Assembly: GCF_000429125.1 (NCBI RefSeq)
Contig: NZ_KE386849.1
Span: 1 to 64,000, forward strand
Reading direction: 5' to 3'
Source: Aequorivita capsosiphonis DSM 23843
GTDB taxonomy: Bacteria > Bacteroidota > Bacteroidia > Flavobacteriales > Flavobacteriaceae
Length of the DNA: 64,000 nt
Below the pieces are notes generated by a model. It worked only from the letters and a program-made list of their open reading frames with translations, was not told where the DNA came from and did not search any database. Of this stretch, positions 54,629 to 63,923 are shown one piece after another. The position numbers and the translations under genes were made by a program. Each line of letters opens with the position of its first letter. Position 1 is the stretch's first letter.

Positions 54629-54837
54629 TTTTTTTGTTTTTTTAAATAAGTATCTAGCAATGTAAAGTCTTAGTTCTTAGACTTTTTAAAAAGTAAAAAA
54701 TGGTTGGTTATTTAGTTTAACACTTCAGGTAACTCTCAGAAAAAACTAGTTGCTATTCAGCATTACCAATTCTCGGTACAAGAGCTATCGAAGACTTTTG
54801 AAATGAAATTAGAATTTTATTTATATATAGACATCGC

Positions 54838-56193
54838 TTATTTCACATAAACCGTCTTGCTATTCACAAACTCCATCATTCCGTTTTTTGCGAGTTCGCG
54901 ACCGTAACCCGAACGCTTTTCACCTCCAAATGGAAGCCTGGGATCGCTCTTGACCAGTTCGTTTATAAAATAGGCGCCATCACTCACTTCACCAGCATAT
55001 TCGAGGGCTTTTTCAATATTGGTGGTGCAAACCGTGACCCCAAGTCCATAGCGTGATTGTTCTGAGAGTGCGAATGCCTCTTCAATAGTCTTCACTTTTA
55101 TCATCGCTGCCAAAGGTCCAAATGTTTCCTCGTCAAATGCAGGCATTCCAGGTTTTACATTTCCTAAAATAGTGGGTTCGTGATAGGCTCCTTGCTGTTT
55201 TCCGCCCAACAGAAGTTCTGCGCCTATTTCAAGAGATTTTCTTACCTGATCTTGAAGCTGGTCTGCCAAATCTTTTCGTGCCATTGGTCCAACTTGCGTG
55301 CTTTCTTCCAAAGGATCTCCAGATTTTAAATTTTTGACGGCCGTTGTAAATTTTGAAACAAATTCTTCATAGATACCTTCCATCAAAATAAAGCGTTTAG
55401 CGGCAATACAACTTTGCCCGCAATTTAGCATTCTAGCGGTAAGGGCGGTTGCAACTGCTTGGTCTATATTGGCGTCGTTCCAAACGATGAAGGCGTTGTT
55501 GCCTCCCAGTTCCAATAGCGTTTTTTTGATATATTTTCCTGATATCTGAGCTACTGCCGCACCTGCCCTTTCACTTCCCGTAAGTGTTACAGCTTTTACG
55601 GCATCGTGTGCAATAATAATTTCGGTTTTATCGTGATGGACAATTAGATTTTGAAAAACTCCATCCGGAAATCCCGCCCTTAAAAAAACTTCCTCAATTT
55701 GTTTTGCACATCCAAAAACGTTGGGGGCGTGTTTTAAAAGTCCCACGTTTCCTGCCATAAGCGTAGGTGCTGCAAAACGGAATACTTGCCAGAAAGGAAA
55801 GTTCCAAGGCATAATGGCGAGAACAGAACCAATTGGATCGTGGCGCACAAAGCTTTTTTGGGCGTCTGTTTCAATGATTTCATCTGATAGAAATTCAGCT
55901 GCTTTTTCAGCAAAATACTCGCAGACCCAAGCGCATTTATGCACCTCAGCACGGGATTCGGCAATGGGTTTCCCCATTTCCAAGCTTATCATTTTAGCGT
56001 ATTCTTTTACGTCTTCCCGTAAAATTTCTCCCGCTTTAGTCATTAATTTAGCGCGATCTTTCAACGAAACTTTTCGCCAGGATTTAAATGCGGTTTCCGA
56101 TTTTTCTAATTTTTGTGAAATTGCCTCTTCCGTTTCAGGATTATAGGTTTCTACAATTTGATCATTGTAAGGGTTTATACTTTTAAATTCCAT
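54838..56193 (-). CDS. NAD(P)-dependent succinate-semialdehyde dehydrogenase-type aldehyde dehydrogenase
   Basis: 451 residues from the ATG at 56193. Numbering from that ATG, the catalytic Cys is C262 in CGQSCIAAKRF, the general base is E228 in LLELGGNN and the oxyanion Asn is N131 in IMPWNFPFWQ. The form lacking the first 30 or so residues of GabD and starting FKSINPYNDQIVETY belongs to the Sad/YneI branch, which oxidises succinate semialdehyde and related C4-C5 semialdehydes. It lies in a set with gabT and a decarboxylase, which fits GABA-type catabolism. Separated from the upstream ATP-grasp gene by 354 bases of palindromes. Confidence 0.9.
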   Translation of the reverse strand: MEFKSINPYNDQIVETYNPETEEAISQKLEKSETAFKSWRKVSLKDRAKLMTKAGEILREDVKEYAKMISLEMGKPIAESRAEVHKCAWVCEYFAEKAAEFLSDEIIETDAQKSFVRHDPIGSVLAIMPWNFPFWQVFRFAAPTLMAGNVGLLKHAPNVFGCAKQIEEVFLRAGFPDGVFQNLIVHHDKTEIIIAHDAVKAVTLTGSERAGAAVAQISGKYIKKTLLELGGNNAFIVWNDANIDQAVATALTARMLNCGQSCIAAKRFILMEGIYEEFVSKFTTAVKNLKSGDPLEESTQVGPMARKDLADQLQDQVRKSLEIGAELLLGGKQQGAYHEPTILGNVKPGMPAFDEETFGPLAAMIKVKTIEEAFALSEQSRYGLGVTVCTTNIEKALEYAGEVSDGAYFINELVKSDPRLPFGGEKRSGYGRELAKNGMMEFVNSKTVYVK

Positions 56194-56251
56194 CAAAAAT
56201 TTATTTATTTTGGCTTTAATTTAAACTAGTATTATAGTTTCAATATCCAAG

Positions 56252-56502
56252 TTTCGACATTTTGTCGCCCTGCCGGCAGGCAAGGCCTTAGACCCGATAA
56301 TTATCGGGAGGGGGCAGAAACAAAAGGTCGAAAATTCAATCATTTTTACCCTGGCCCTAAAGGGAATAATTGAATTTTCTTAGTTCGGACCAACTTGAAA
56401 CCTTTTCAATATCAATTTAAATCGAAATATCAACGTGGAGCTTAACTAGAGCCTTTATATTCTATTTAAATCATACCTCAAAGGTTTTAAAAACCTTCGA
56501 GG
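56252..56502. repeat. Nested palindromes between the ALDH and ATP-grasp genes
   Basis: TTTCGAC (56252) and GTCGAAA (56327) enclose two perfect palindromes, CCTGCCGGCAGG (56269-56280) and CCCGATAATTATCGGG (56293-56308). Then GAAAATTCAAT (56330-56340) pairs with ATTGAATTTTC (56369-56379), enclosing CCCT..AGGG. Finally CCTCAAAGGTTTT pairs with AAAACCTTCGAGG (56476-56502). The last could terminate the ATP-grasp transcript. The gap holds no gene. Confidence 0.75.
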
Positions 56503-56547
56503 TTTAGCATGATTGTTTTTTCGGAACGTTCCGGATTGAGGCTTTAA

Positions 56548-58185
56548 TTATTTGGCAAGACTACCAATAATTTCAGGTAGTTCGGCTTTATCTTCCAAAA
56601 CGGTAGATGCATAATTTCCCTTAATTGCATTTATCCAAGTTTTAGCGCGTTGGGTAAGTTGGAAATTATCGGTCATCATCCTACCTCGTGTCACCAAAAT
56701 ACCCAGATCTGCACCTTCATACAGATAATGATCTTTGTTTGCTATCCGAAGAAAAAATGCCTCGCTTTCACTTTCCACTGCACGACGGTGGGTGTCCATA
56801 CGGTTGAACTGGATATGGCCATTGTCAAAAATTCGCCAAATGCCCGACTGTGGAGCTTCCGTTACTTTTTCAATGGTTTTTTTGGTGTGCTTAATGACTA
56901 ATTGGCTCCAACTATCAGTATTTTCTTGCTTAGCCCATCTGTTGTTGATGGCGTCAACGTTAAGGTCGTAATCCACCTCCATCCATTCCAAAATATGGAA
57001 AAGGTGAAGTGGGGCGTCAGCCAAGGCAAAAACGGCATGATTGGTAATGGAGCTGGCACCCGTAACCCTAGGATTTAATTCGCCGAGATAGATCTCACCA
57101 TTGTCTTCATCTATTAAAAAGTCGAGTTCAAAATAGCCTTTGTAACCTTCTTTTCGTAATTGGTCTCCAAAGAGACGAGTGTATTCCCGTGCTTTTTTCC
57201 GAAGGATTGGATTAAAAGAATCGGGGTAAATCTCGTTGCCACACCAACCACCTTTATAAGGTGTAAGTTCCTTAAACCCTACTAATTCAGTCATTAGTGG
57301 AGCAACTATGGTTCCGTGGCGTGTAACACAAGCTTCAATTGCAGAACCGCGACAGTTAATGCGCTTCATTATTTTCACTTCTTTTTCAGCTTCAATTTCT
57401 TCAGCATGCTCTTTGTATTCTTCCTCATTTGAAATAAAGAAAGTAGTATGTCCAGAATCGCCAAAAGGAGTTTGAATTACCAAATCATGACCTAGTTTCT
57501 TAGAAACTTTTTCAAGGTGTTCGTAATTGTTCACTTTTGACAATACATAGGGAACACAAGCAACACCAGCTTTTTCTGCAAGACGATTGGTGTTTACCTT
57601 GTTATCCATTGCGGTTCGCATTTTGGCCGAAGGGAACATAACTTCAAGTCCCAGTTTTTTGGCAAGATTTTCGGTTTTTTCCGTAAACATTAGAAACATT
57701 ACCTTTCCAGCATTTTTGCCTTTTTTTCTAGACTTTATATATTCTTGAACTTCGGGATGCTGCAATAGATAATTGTTGATATCCTCTATGCTCTCAAACT
57801 CGTCGTGCGGAATTTCTTCTTTAGGCGAAAAGACGTTGGGATGTAACCCATCAAAACATTCGATGTAGGTGATGAATTTAAATCCTTTTATCCATTCATC
57901 GGCACCCAAAAGGTTAAAGTTGGTGGCACTTATAAAATAAATAGGGGTTTCATTTTTATAAAAGAAACGCCGAATATCTGGAATTCCGTTGAGCACTGGT
58001 TTTGGTTTATCCGCTTTTTTCTTAGCGACCGTTTTTTTCGCCTTCGCTTTCGTAGTGGGTTTCACCTTTTTTCCAATCGATTTTTCTTCAGCTACAGCCT
58101 TGTTCTTATCCATAACTCCCGACTTCGATTTTGTTTTCACATTCGATTTGGACTCAGATTTGGTTTTTGGTTTATCAGTGCTCAT
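56548..58185 (-). CDS. ATP-grasp ligase with lysine-rich N-terminal tail
   Basis: 545 residues. Residues 1-65 are a low-complexity Lys/Ser/Ala tail (KPKTKSESKSNVKTKSKS, KPTTKAKAKKTVAKKKADK), like histone H1 tails. The rest is a biotin-carboxylase-type ATP-grasp fold: RLAEKAGVACVPYV, the ATP-binding KLGHDLVIQTPFGDSGHTTF and the Mg-binding end YKGYFELDFLID..IYLGELNPRVTG. It lacks a biotin-carboxyl-carrier partner nearby, so carboxylation is unlikely; ATP-dependent amide or peptide ligation is more plausible. The gene follows the decarboxylase after 27 bases and must be co-transcribed with it. Confidence 0.85.
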   Translation of the reverse strand: MSTDKPKTKSESKSNVKTKSKSGVMDKNKAVAEEKSIGKKVKPTTKAKAKKTVAKKKADKPKPVLNGIPDIRRFFYKNETPIYFISATNFNLLGADEWIKGFKFITYIECFDGLHPNVFSPKEEIPHDEFESIEDINNYLLQHPEVQEYIKSRKKGKNAGKVMFLMFTEKTENLAKKLGLEVMFPSAKMRTAMDNKVNTNRLAEKAGVACVPYVLSKVNNYEHLEKVSKKLGHDLVIQTPFGDSGHTTFFISNEEEYKEHAEEIEAEKEVKIMKRINCRGSAIEACVTRHGTIVAPLMTELVGFKELTPYKGGWCGNEIYPDSFNPILRKKAREYTRLFGDQLRKEGYKGYFELDFLIDEDNGEIYLGELNPRVTGASSITNHAVFALADAPLHLFHILEWMEVDYDLNVDAINNRWAKQENTDSWSQLVIKHTKKTIEKVTEAPQSGIWRIFDNGHIQFNRMDTHRRAVESESEAFFLRIANKDHYLYEGADLGILVTRGRMMTDNFQLTQRAKTWINAIKGNYASTVLEDKAELPEIIGSLAK

Positions 58186-58212
58186 ACTAATTGTGTTTTA
58201 AATTAAATTAAT

Positions 58213-60963
58213 CTATTTTTTCTTTTTTGAATTTCCCATCCCCATTGCGCCTAGGGCGGTTGCGGTTTTTTGACGGTTCAATACGCTGTCTCGGAAAATA
58301 CGCAAACCAAGATCTGCCCTATAACCGTGAATTTCCTTTACGTCCAGTGCCAACATAAAGTTAATAATATCTTCACTTACAACTTGTCCTGGAACTAAAA
58401 CAGGAAAGCCCGGTGGATACGGAATTACAAAGGAGGAAGCAACTAGGTCCCGATCATTGGTCATTGCTTTTTTGCAATCGCCAAGGGAGATATACTCGTA
58501 ATTGTCCTCATTATATGCCATAAAATATGCGTCGCGGATACTTCCACCCGGAACAGTGGGAACCGCCCGGAAGGAACTATGGAAGTAACTGAAATCAGGC
58601 AAGGGCGGGACTTCATTTATCAAAGAATGAATTCGTTGTTGCGAAATTTCGCTTTCCCGGCTATTTAAGGAGCGGAATTCCTCGTCTAACTGCTCCGAGA
58701 TTTTTAACAGGGCATTGGTTAAATATGCAACACTCCCTCGTGTAGTACCAATATTGGTCATAAACAAAACGGTATTTCTAGAGGTTTTATTTATTTGTAT
58801 ATTAAACTGGTCCATCAAATATTTGTTTTTGAAGGTATCGCCATCAACGCCTGTTCTACCTATAAACAAGGTTATTTTTGTGGGATCCAACATAAACTCG
58901 TCTTTTTCCCAAGCGGTTTCCATTCTATTCCATCCAGTGCTGGGGTCATAATATTCTACCAGCCCAGTTTCCCTGTATTGGTCCGGGATAAAATCCTTTA
59001 CCGTCAGCACATCAAAATATTTGTTCAACTGAGGATTGTTGGTTATTTTGGCACGAAGCACCATGGCCATTTCGATGCTTTTTTCTACCATTTCAAATCC
59101 TTCAAACTCCACTTGCCTTCTCCCTACATCCAGTGAAGCTAGCATTTGGTAATTTGGAGAAGTGGACGTATGCGTCATATATGCTTCCAAAAAGGTATTT
59201 TCAGATTTTTTTCTGAAATCCTCATCCCATATATGAATCATGGAACCTTGACGGAAACTACTCAAGGTTTTATGTGTACTTTGTGTGGCATAAACCCTGA
59301 TACATACTTTTTCAGGATCTGGTAAAGTGGGCTCCTCTCCAGCGGAAAGATTCTTTATATGATTTTTATATTCCTTTTTATAAGCCTCACTTCGGTATTT
59401 GTCAAAAAGTTTCTTGGCAGTGAACATGGCCGTTCGTTGCTTATATATATAGGTGAAACCTGCAAAGGCAAACCAAGCTTCGTCCCAAAGAAAAATCATA
59501 TCCGGTTTTATGGCTAAAATTTCCTGCATAACTTTTTCAACGTTATAGACCAAGCCGTCAAAAGTACAATTGGTAAGGAGGAGCATTTTCACTTTGTCCA
59601 ACCTCCCGGCCTCACGTAGTTGCAACATTTTTTCTTTAATACTATTTAAAGGTACAGCGCCGTACATAGAATACTCCTGAATAGGATACGAATCAAGATA
59701 TACCGGATAGGCACCTGACAGAACCATGCCATAGTGATGGCTCTTATGGCAGTCACGGTCAATAAGCACTAAATCACCGGGTTCTATTATTGCCTGGAGT
59801 ACAATTTTATTGGCAGTGGAAGTTCCGTTGGTAACGAAAAAAGTACGTTGGGCACCATAAGTTTCGGCAGCCATTTCCTGCGCCTTTTTAAGCGGTCCTG
59901 TGGGTTGTAGTAGAGAATCCAAGCCACCAGTGGTGGAGGATGTTTCGGCCAAAAACATATTGCGGCCGTAAAATTCTCCAAAGTCTTTTATCCATCGGGA
60001 CTTAAAAACTGAATTTCCCCGTGAGATGGGCATCGCGTGAAATATTCCCGTGGGTTTTTGACTATATTCCTTCAAGGCACTAAAAAACGGAGTGTCAAAT
60101 CGTTCCCGAACTCCCCGAATAATACCGAGATGAAGTTCCTGCAAATCCTCTTTACGATAATAAATACGGCTGAATTGACGTAAGGTACTGTCCTTTAAAT
60201 CTGTGAGGGAAGTGTCAGTAACATAATAAGTGTCCAACTCTGGCCGAAATTGTTTTACAAGTTTGCCCAAAAGTGGTCCAAGTTCGTATTCCGGTGTTCC
60301 TTCCAGATCAATTTTAAGAACGTTCTGAATATAAGGCTTTAATAAATCTGAGATATTTTCTGAAGCATAAGGCGGGGCATAACGAATTACCGCAGCCTGC
60401 AAGTTTGGGTTAAAAAGCAAGGCAATCAAAGAATCCTGAAATGAACGCTGCACCAAAAAATCGTAAGTAAACTGTTCGTTCGGTTCGCGTAATTCGTCCA
60501 GTTTTTCGTGAAGTGCAACCTCTTCAATGGCCGAACGGTCTTCCACAAATAGCACTTCAAAATAATTTTTCTTTTGGGCGGAAGAAAGCTCTCGAATATC
60601 TTCGGGTCTAGCCTGATCATTTTCTTCAGTATGGGTAGAAGTGGGATGGTTCAAGTATTCATCGCTTACCAATTGCCTGTTTATTTCTGTAATATTGTGC
60701 GCCAAAGACATATATTCTTCTTTATGGAGCGCTTGGCAGAGTTTTTCCAGTCTGGTTTTTCCGGGATAGACAAAATACAATTCAATGGTCTTTATATCCT
60801 TCAAAAAACCCTTTAAGGTATCCAAAGAATCCTGCTCGCATTTAGAACCTTTTTTAGAATTTGCAAGAACAGTACTAATCCTTTTCAGATCTCGCCAAAT
60901 AGAAATGCGTAATTGGCCGATACTGTAATAAGGGGAACTTATATTCTTTTTTTTGTTGGTCAT
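58213..60963 (-). CDS. Orn/Lys/Arg decarboxylase-fold PLP enzyme with long N-terminal extension
   Basis: 916 residues. The PLP domain starts near residue 300: FVTNGTSTANKIVLQA (376-391), DRDCHKSHHYGM (402-413), the cofactor Asp in FLWDEAWFAF (D494) and the Schiff-base lysine K565 in YATQSTHKTLSSF. A C-terminal domain with VLVPGQVVSEDIINFMLAL follows. These are the marks of the bacterial inducible arginine/lysine/ornithine decarboxylase fold. About 300 residues precede the core, against about 130 in AdiA or CadA, and they show no receiver-like motif. It may decarboxylate a basic amino acid; which one is not readable. The VOC gene ends 3 bases upstream. Confidence 0.85.
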   Translation of the reverse strand: MTNKKKNISSPYYSIGQLRISIWRDLKRISTVLANSKKGSKCEQDSLDTLKGFLKDIKTIELYFVYPGKTRLEKLCQALHKEEYMSLAHNITEINRQLVSDEYLNHPTSTHTEENDQARPEDIRELSSAQKKNYFEVLFVEDRSAIEEVALHEKLDELREPNEQFTYDFLVQRSFQDSLIALLFNPNLQAAVIRYAPPYASENISDLLKPYIQNVLKIDLEGTPEYELGPLLGKLVKQFRPELDTYYVTDTSLTDLKDSTLRQFSRIYYRKEDLQELHLGIIRGVRERFDTPFFSALKEYSQKPTGIFHAMPISRGNSVFKSRWIKDFGEFYGRNMFLAETSSTTGGLDSLLQPTGPLKKAQEMAAETYGAQRTFFVTNGTSTANKIVLQAIIEPGDLVLIDRDCHKSHHYGMVLSGAYPVYLDSYPIQEYSMYGAVPLNSIKEKMLQLREAGRLDKVKMLLLTNCTFDGLVYNVEKVMQEILAIKPDMIFLWDEAWFAFAGFTYIYKQRTAMFTAKKLFDKYRSEAYKKEYKNHIKNLSAGEEPTLPDPEKVCIRVYATQSTHKTLSSFRQGSMIHIWDEDFRKKSENTFLEAYMTHTSTSPNYQMLASLDVGRRQVEFEGFEMVEKSIEMAMVLRAKITNNPQLNKYFDVLTVKDFIPDQYRETGLVEYYDPSTGWNRMETAWEKDEFMLDPTKITLFIGRTGVDGDTFKNKYLMDQFNIQINKTSRNTVLFMTNIGTTRGSVAYLTNALLKISEQLDEEFRSLNSRESEISQQRIHSLINEVPPLPDFSYFHSSFRAVPTVPGGSIRDAYFMAYNEDNYEYISLGDCKKAMTNDRDLVASSFVIPYPPGFPVLVPGQVVSEDIINFMLALDVKEIHGYRADLGLRIFRDSVLNRQKTATALGAMGMGNSKKKK

Positions 60964-60966
60964 TAT

Positions 60967-61374
60967 TTAGTTTTTGGAATTAATAGCAAGCTTGTTGCCT
61001 TCGCTATCTATAAAAAGGGCAAAATATCCAGCCTCATCACTTATTTTTGTTTTTTGCATTATAATACGTCCTCCTAAATCTTCCACTTTATCGAGTATGG
61101 GTTGAAGATTTTTGCCCCCATTCAAATAAATTAAAGAGCCAGTTTCGCTGGGTACACAACCCGATCCCTTTACCAAGGCTCCGCCGATGCCAGTGGTTAC
61201 TGGAAAAACTGCCATCTCGTAATCGTTCATCTCCGTGGTTTCCATCTTGATATTATAAATATGGTTGTAAAAATCGGTTGCCCGTTCCATATTTAAAACG
61301 GGGATTTCAAACCAAGTGATAAAATCCTTCATCTTGTTGTTGGTTTGTTTCGGTTTTTTGGACATTATTCCCAT
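60967..61374 (-). CDS. VOC (glyoxalase/bleomycin-resistance) superfamily protein
   Basis: 135 residues; internal starts at 61365 or 61332 (MKDFITWFEIPV) are possible, the last matching the usual domain start. The paired beta-alpha-beta-beta-beta units are visible: FITWFEIPVLNMERATDFYN and LIYLNGG.NLQPILDKVEDL, with DSEGNKLAINSKN at the end. The N-terminal His ligand is replaced (ITWFE) but a terminal acidic residue is in place. Members bind metals and act as lyases, isomerases or binding proteins. Only 3 bases separate it from the decarboxylase gene. Confidence 0.87.
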   Translation of the reverse strand: MGIMSKKPKQTNNKMKDFITWFEIPVLNMERATDFYNHIYNIKMETTEMNDYEMAVFPVTTGIGGALVKGSGCVPSETGSLIYLNGGKNLQPILDKVEDLGGRIIMQKTKISDEAGYFALFIDSEGNKLAINSKN

Positions 61375-61552
61375 AATTATTTATTTAATAGTTGCTGAAA
61401 TATGTTTTCTTTCAATATCGTTGTTTGAAAATTCAACACTTAGTTTACTCATTGTCTTTAAGCTGTTCCATCCGAAACATGTTTGGCTTACTGGCTAATA
61501 AACTAACTCAACCTTCAAGTTGATTTTCACATTTAAAATATCTATAAGCTCC

Positions 61553-62491
61553 TTATTCTTCATAGCCATCGCCTTTATAACTCATCACACTGACGGGGAG
61601 TTCAATTTCGCTCTCCATTTTCTTGAGTTGCTCTAGTTTGTCAACTTTTGTAGGTTTAATAAGAGGCCCCAAGGCCTCGAGATATGGATGTTTTGCTCCA
61701 GGTGCGTATATACTGAAATCGCCAAGATTGTCACGAAAGCTTTTGAGGGGTTGACCCAAACGCATTACACCAAGTTCACGGCTGCGTTTAACTCTGGCCA
61801 TATCTATTTCAATGGGGAATATTTCCTCCGTGGCTCCGGCTTTGTACATTATTCTTCCATCGGGCCCGCAAACAGTAGAGCGGCCAATACCTCCAGTTTC
61901 GAGACCGTTAATATCAAAAAAGAAACATTGGTTTACTGCAGCCATGGTTTGCGCGATGGAATGTTCTATTTCACGATCCATAGTACCTGTCATCGTTGGG
62001 TGAAGAATTACTTCAGCCCCCATAACAGCCAGGGTTCGGACGGTTTCAGGAAACCACATGTCATAACAAATAGACACTCCAAAAATACCCACATTCGGAA
62101 TTTCAAACGTGCAAAATTCATTGCCCGGAGTTATTCCAACTTCAAAAGGATAAAAAGGGAACATTTTTCGGTAACGAGTAACTATTTCTCCCTGTGGATT
62201 AATGACCGTGGCGGTGTTGTAAATTTTATCACCATCCTTTTCAAAAATAGAACCTGGCAAAAGCCAAATACCATATTTTTTAGCCATAGCCTGCATTTCT
62301 GTTTCAAATTCGCCAGGAATCTCCTGAGCGTAATAGGTTAATGGGCCATAAGCACAAAGTTCACTAAATAGCACCAACTGCACAGATGGATAAAGGTGCA
62401 TAGTGATATCCAGTTTCAGTTTCATCATTTTCAGATTACTCTGGGTGGCAGAAACTCGCATTTGAATTCCCGCAATGGTAAATGGTTTCAT
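61553..62491 (-). CDS. Carbon-nitrogen hydrolase (nitrilase superfamily amidase)
   Basis: 312 residues. The catalytic triad is E44 in LFSELCAYG, K109 in RYRKMFPF and C142 in VSICYDMWFPE. The protein starts FTIAGIQMRVSATQSN and has the C-terminal extension typical of amidase branches. It should hydrolyse a linear amide, carbamoyl or nitrile substrate in the cytosol. Because it lies with gabT, a decarboxylase and an ATP-grasp ligase, a candidate substrate is an acylated or carbamoylated amine such as N-carbamoylputrescine; that is inference. Confidence 0.88.
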   Translation of the reverse strand: MKPFTIAGIQMRVSATQSNLKMMKLKLDITMHLYPSVQLVLFSELCAYGPLTYYAQEIPGEFETEMQAMAKKYGIWLLPGSIFEKDGDKIYNTATVINPQGEIVTRYRKMFPFYPFEVGITPGNEFCTFEIPNVGIFGVSICYDMWFPETVRTLAVMGAEVILHPTMTGTMDREIEHSIAQTMAAVNQCFFFDINGLETGGIGRSTVCGPDGRIMYKAGATEEIFPIEIDMARVKRSRELGVMRLGQPLKSFRDNLGDFSIYAPGAKHPYLEALGPLIKPTKVDKLEQLKKMESEIELPVSVMSYKGDGYEE

Positions 62492-62606
62492 ATATTTATT
62501 TATTTTTTTAGAGAAAGACTATTTCCTGCGCGCTAAGCAGGCTGACGACATATCCCGATAATTCTTATTTTTTTAAATTGTATTATGTAATTTAAATGAA
62601 GCGTTT

Positions 62607-63923
62607 TTATTCCTCTCGGGTTACCTTTTCAATAACCTCTTCAAGAATATCAAGGCCTTTTTCTAATTGTTCATTAGTTATAACCAATGGACAAAGTACT
62701 CGTATAATATTTTTAGATGTTCCTGCATTTATGATTATCAGACCACGGTCGGCACAATTACCAACAATTTGACCACAAAGCTTTCCGTCTGGCTTTAAGG
62801 GGTCACCATCTTTTACAAATTCCATCGCCATCATGGCTCCCATGCCACGTACATCACCGATTTGTGGATATTTAGCTTGCATTTTTTTAAAACGTTCCTC
62901 AATAATATTTCCTACCTCAATACCGCGCTGGTTTAGGTTTTCATCTTTCATCATTTGAATAGTTGCAAGTGCTGCTGCACAACAAACAGGGTTTCCAATA
63001 TAGGTGCCACCAATGCTACTGGGGGCTGCAGCATCCATTATTTCGGCTCTTCCAAGAATTGCTGCGATCGGCATTCCTGAACCCAATGATTTGGCGTAGG
63101 TGCTTATATCAGGAGTTACGTTGTAGTTCTGCCAACTGGCCCAATTTCCGGTACGGCCAAAACCACTCTGAATCTCGTCTGCAATAAGCATAATTCCGTA
63201 GGTATCGCAGAATTTACGAAGGCCTTCAAAATATTTTTGTGGCACTGGATTAAAACCACCTTCCCCTTGAATAGGTTCCAAAATTACTGCCGCCAAGCTG
63301 TTGGGATCCACCAAATTTTTTGCACTTTCGTAGAGACGTTTTAATTCCATATCAACAAATTGATTCATTTCCAAAGAACCGTGATACCGATAAAAATTAG
63401 GAAATGGAAGTCTATAAACTTCAGGAGCATAGGGTCCTGAATTCATTTTATAGTCAATTTTACTGGTAAGAGTCATGGCCATCAGGGTACGGCCGTGGAA
63501 AGCATCGGTAAAGCAAAGTACGCCTGGCCTTTTAGTAGCCTGACGAGCTATTTTTACTGCATTCTCAACTGCCTCGGCACCTGTACTAACGAGCATCGCC
63601 TTCGTGTGCCCGCCATGAGGAAGTAACTCCACCAGTTTCTCGCAAAGTTCAAGATAAGGTTCATAAGTAACCACATTAAAGCTGGTGTGGATATATTTTG
63701 CGGCCTGCTCTTGAATGGCCTTTACTACTGGCTCGGGACAATGGCCAGCATTTACAACCCCAATTCCACCGGCAAAGTCAATCAATTCGCGACCATCTTC
63801 GTCTATGATAATGGCTCCTTTTGCGGCTCGTGCGGTGGCAGTGTTAAAAACGCCCACGCCATTGGCTACAACATTTTTTCTTCTTTCCAGAAGCTTCTCA
63901 GATTTTGTCAATTGTTTTAACAT
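62607..63923 (-). CDS. gabT: 4-aminobutyrate aminotransferase (class III)
   Basis: 438 residues, similar along the whole length to E. coli GabT: RKNVVANGVGVFNTATARAA, LIDFAGGIGVVNAGHCPEPV, VSTGAEAVENAVKIARQATK, ILEPIQGEGGF, cofactor Asp D249 in LIADEIQSGFGRTG and PLP lysine K278 in TYAKSLGSGMP. It moves the omega-amino group of GABA, or a related omega-amino acid, to 2-oxoglutarate and yields succinate semialdehyde. It is the first gene of the co-directional set; the SSADH-type gene lies further on. The 63924-64000 stretch upstream is AT-rich, with no full consensus promoter seen. Confidence 0.9.
   Translation of the reverse strand: MLKQLTKSEKLLERRKNVVANGVGVFNTATARAAKGAIIIDEDGRELIDFAGGIGVVNAGHCPEPVVKAIQEQAAKYIHTSFNVVTYEPYLELCEKLVELLPHGGHTKAMLVSTGAEAVENAVKIARQATKRPGVLCFTDAFHGRTLMAMTLTSKIDYKMNSGPYAPEVYRLPFPNFYRYHGSLEMNQFVDMELKRLYESAKNLVDPNSLAAVILEPIQGEGGFNPVPQKYFEGLRKFCDTYGIMLIADEIQSGFGRTGNWASWQNYNVTPDISTYAKSLGSGMPIAAILGRAEIMDAAAPSSIGGTYIGNPVCCAAALATIQMMKDENLNQRGIEVGNIIEERFKKMQAKYPQIGDVRGMGAMMAMEFVKDGDPLKPDGKLCGQIVGNCADRGLIIINAGTSKNIIRVLCPLVITNEQLEKGLDILEEVIEKVTREE

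Noticed and set aside
61688-62341. 217-residue plus-strand frame opposite the nitrilase gene
   Set aside because: The minus strand encodes a complete nitrilase with all catalytic residues; the opposite frame has no similarity to known proteins.
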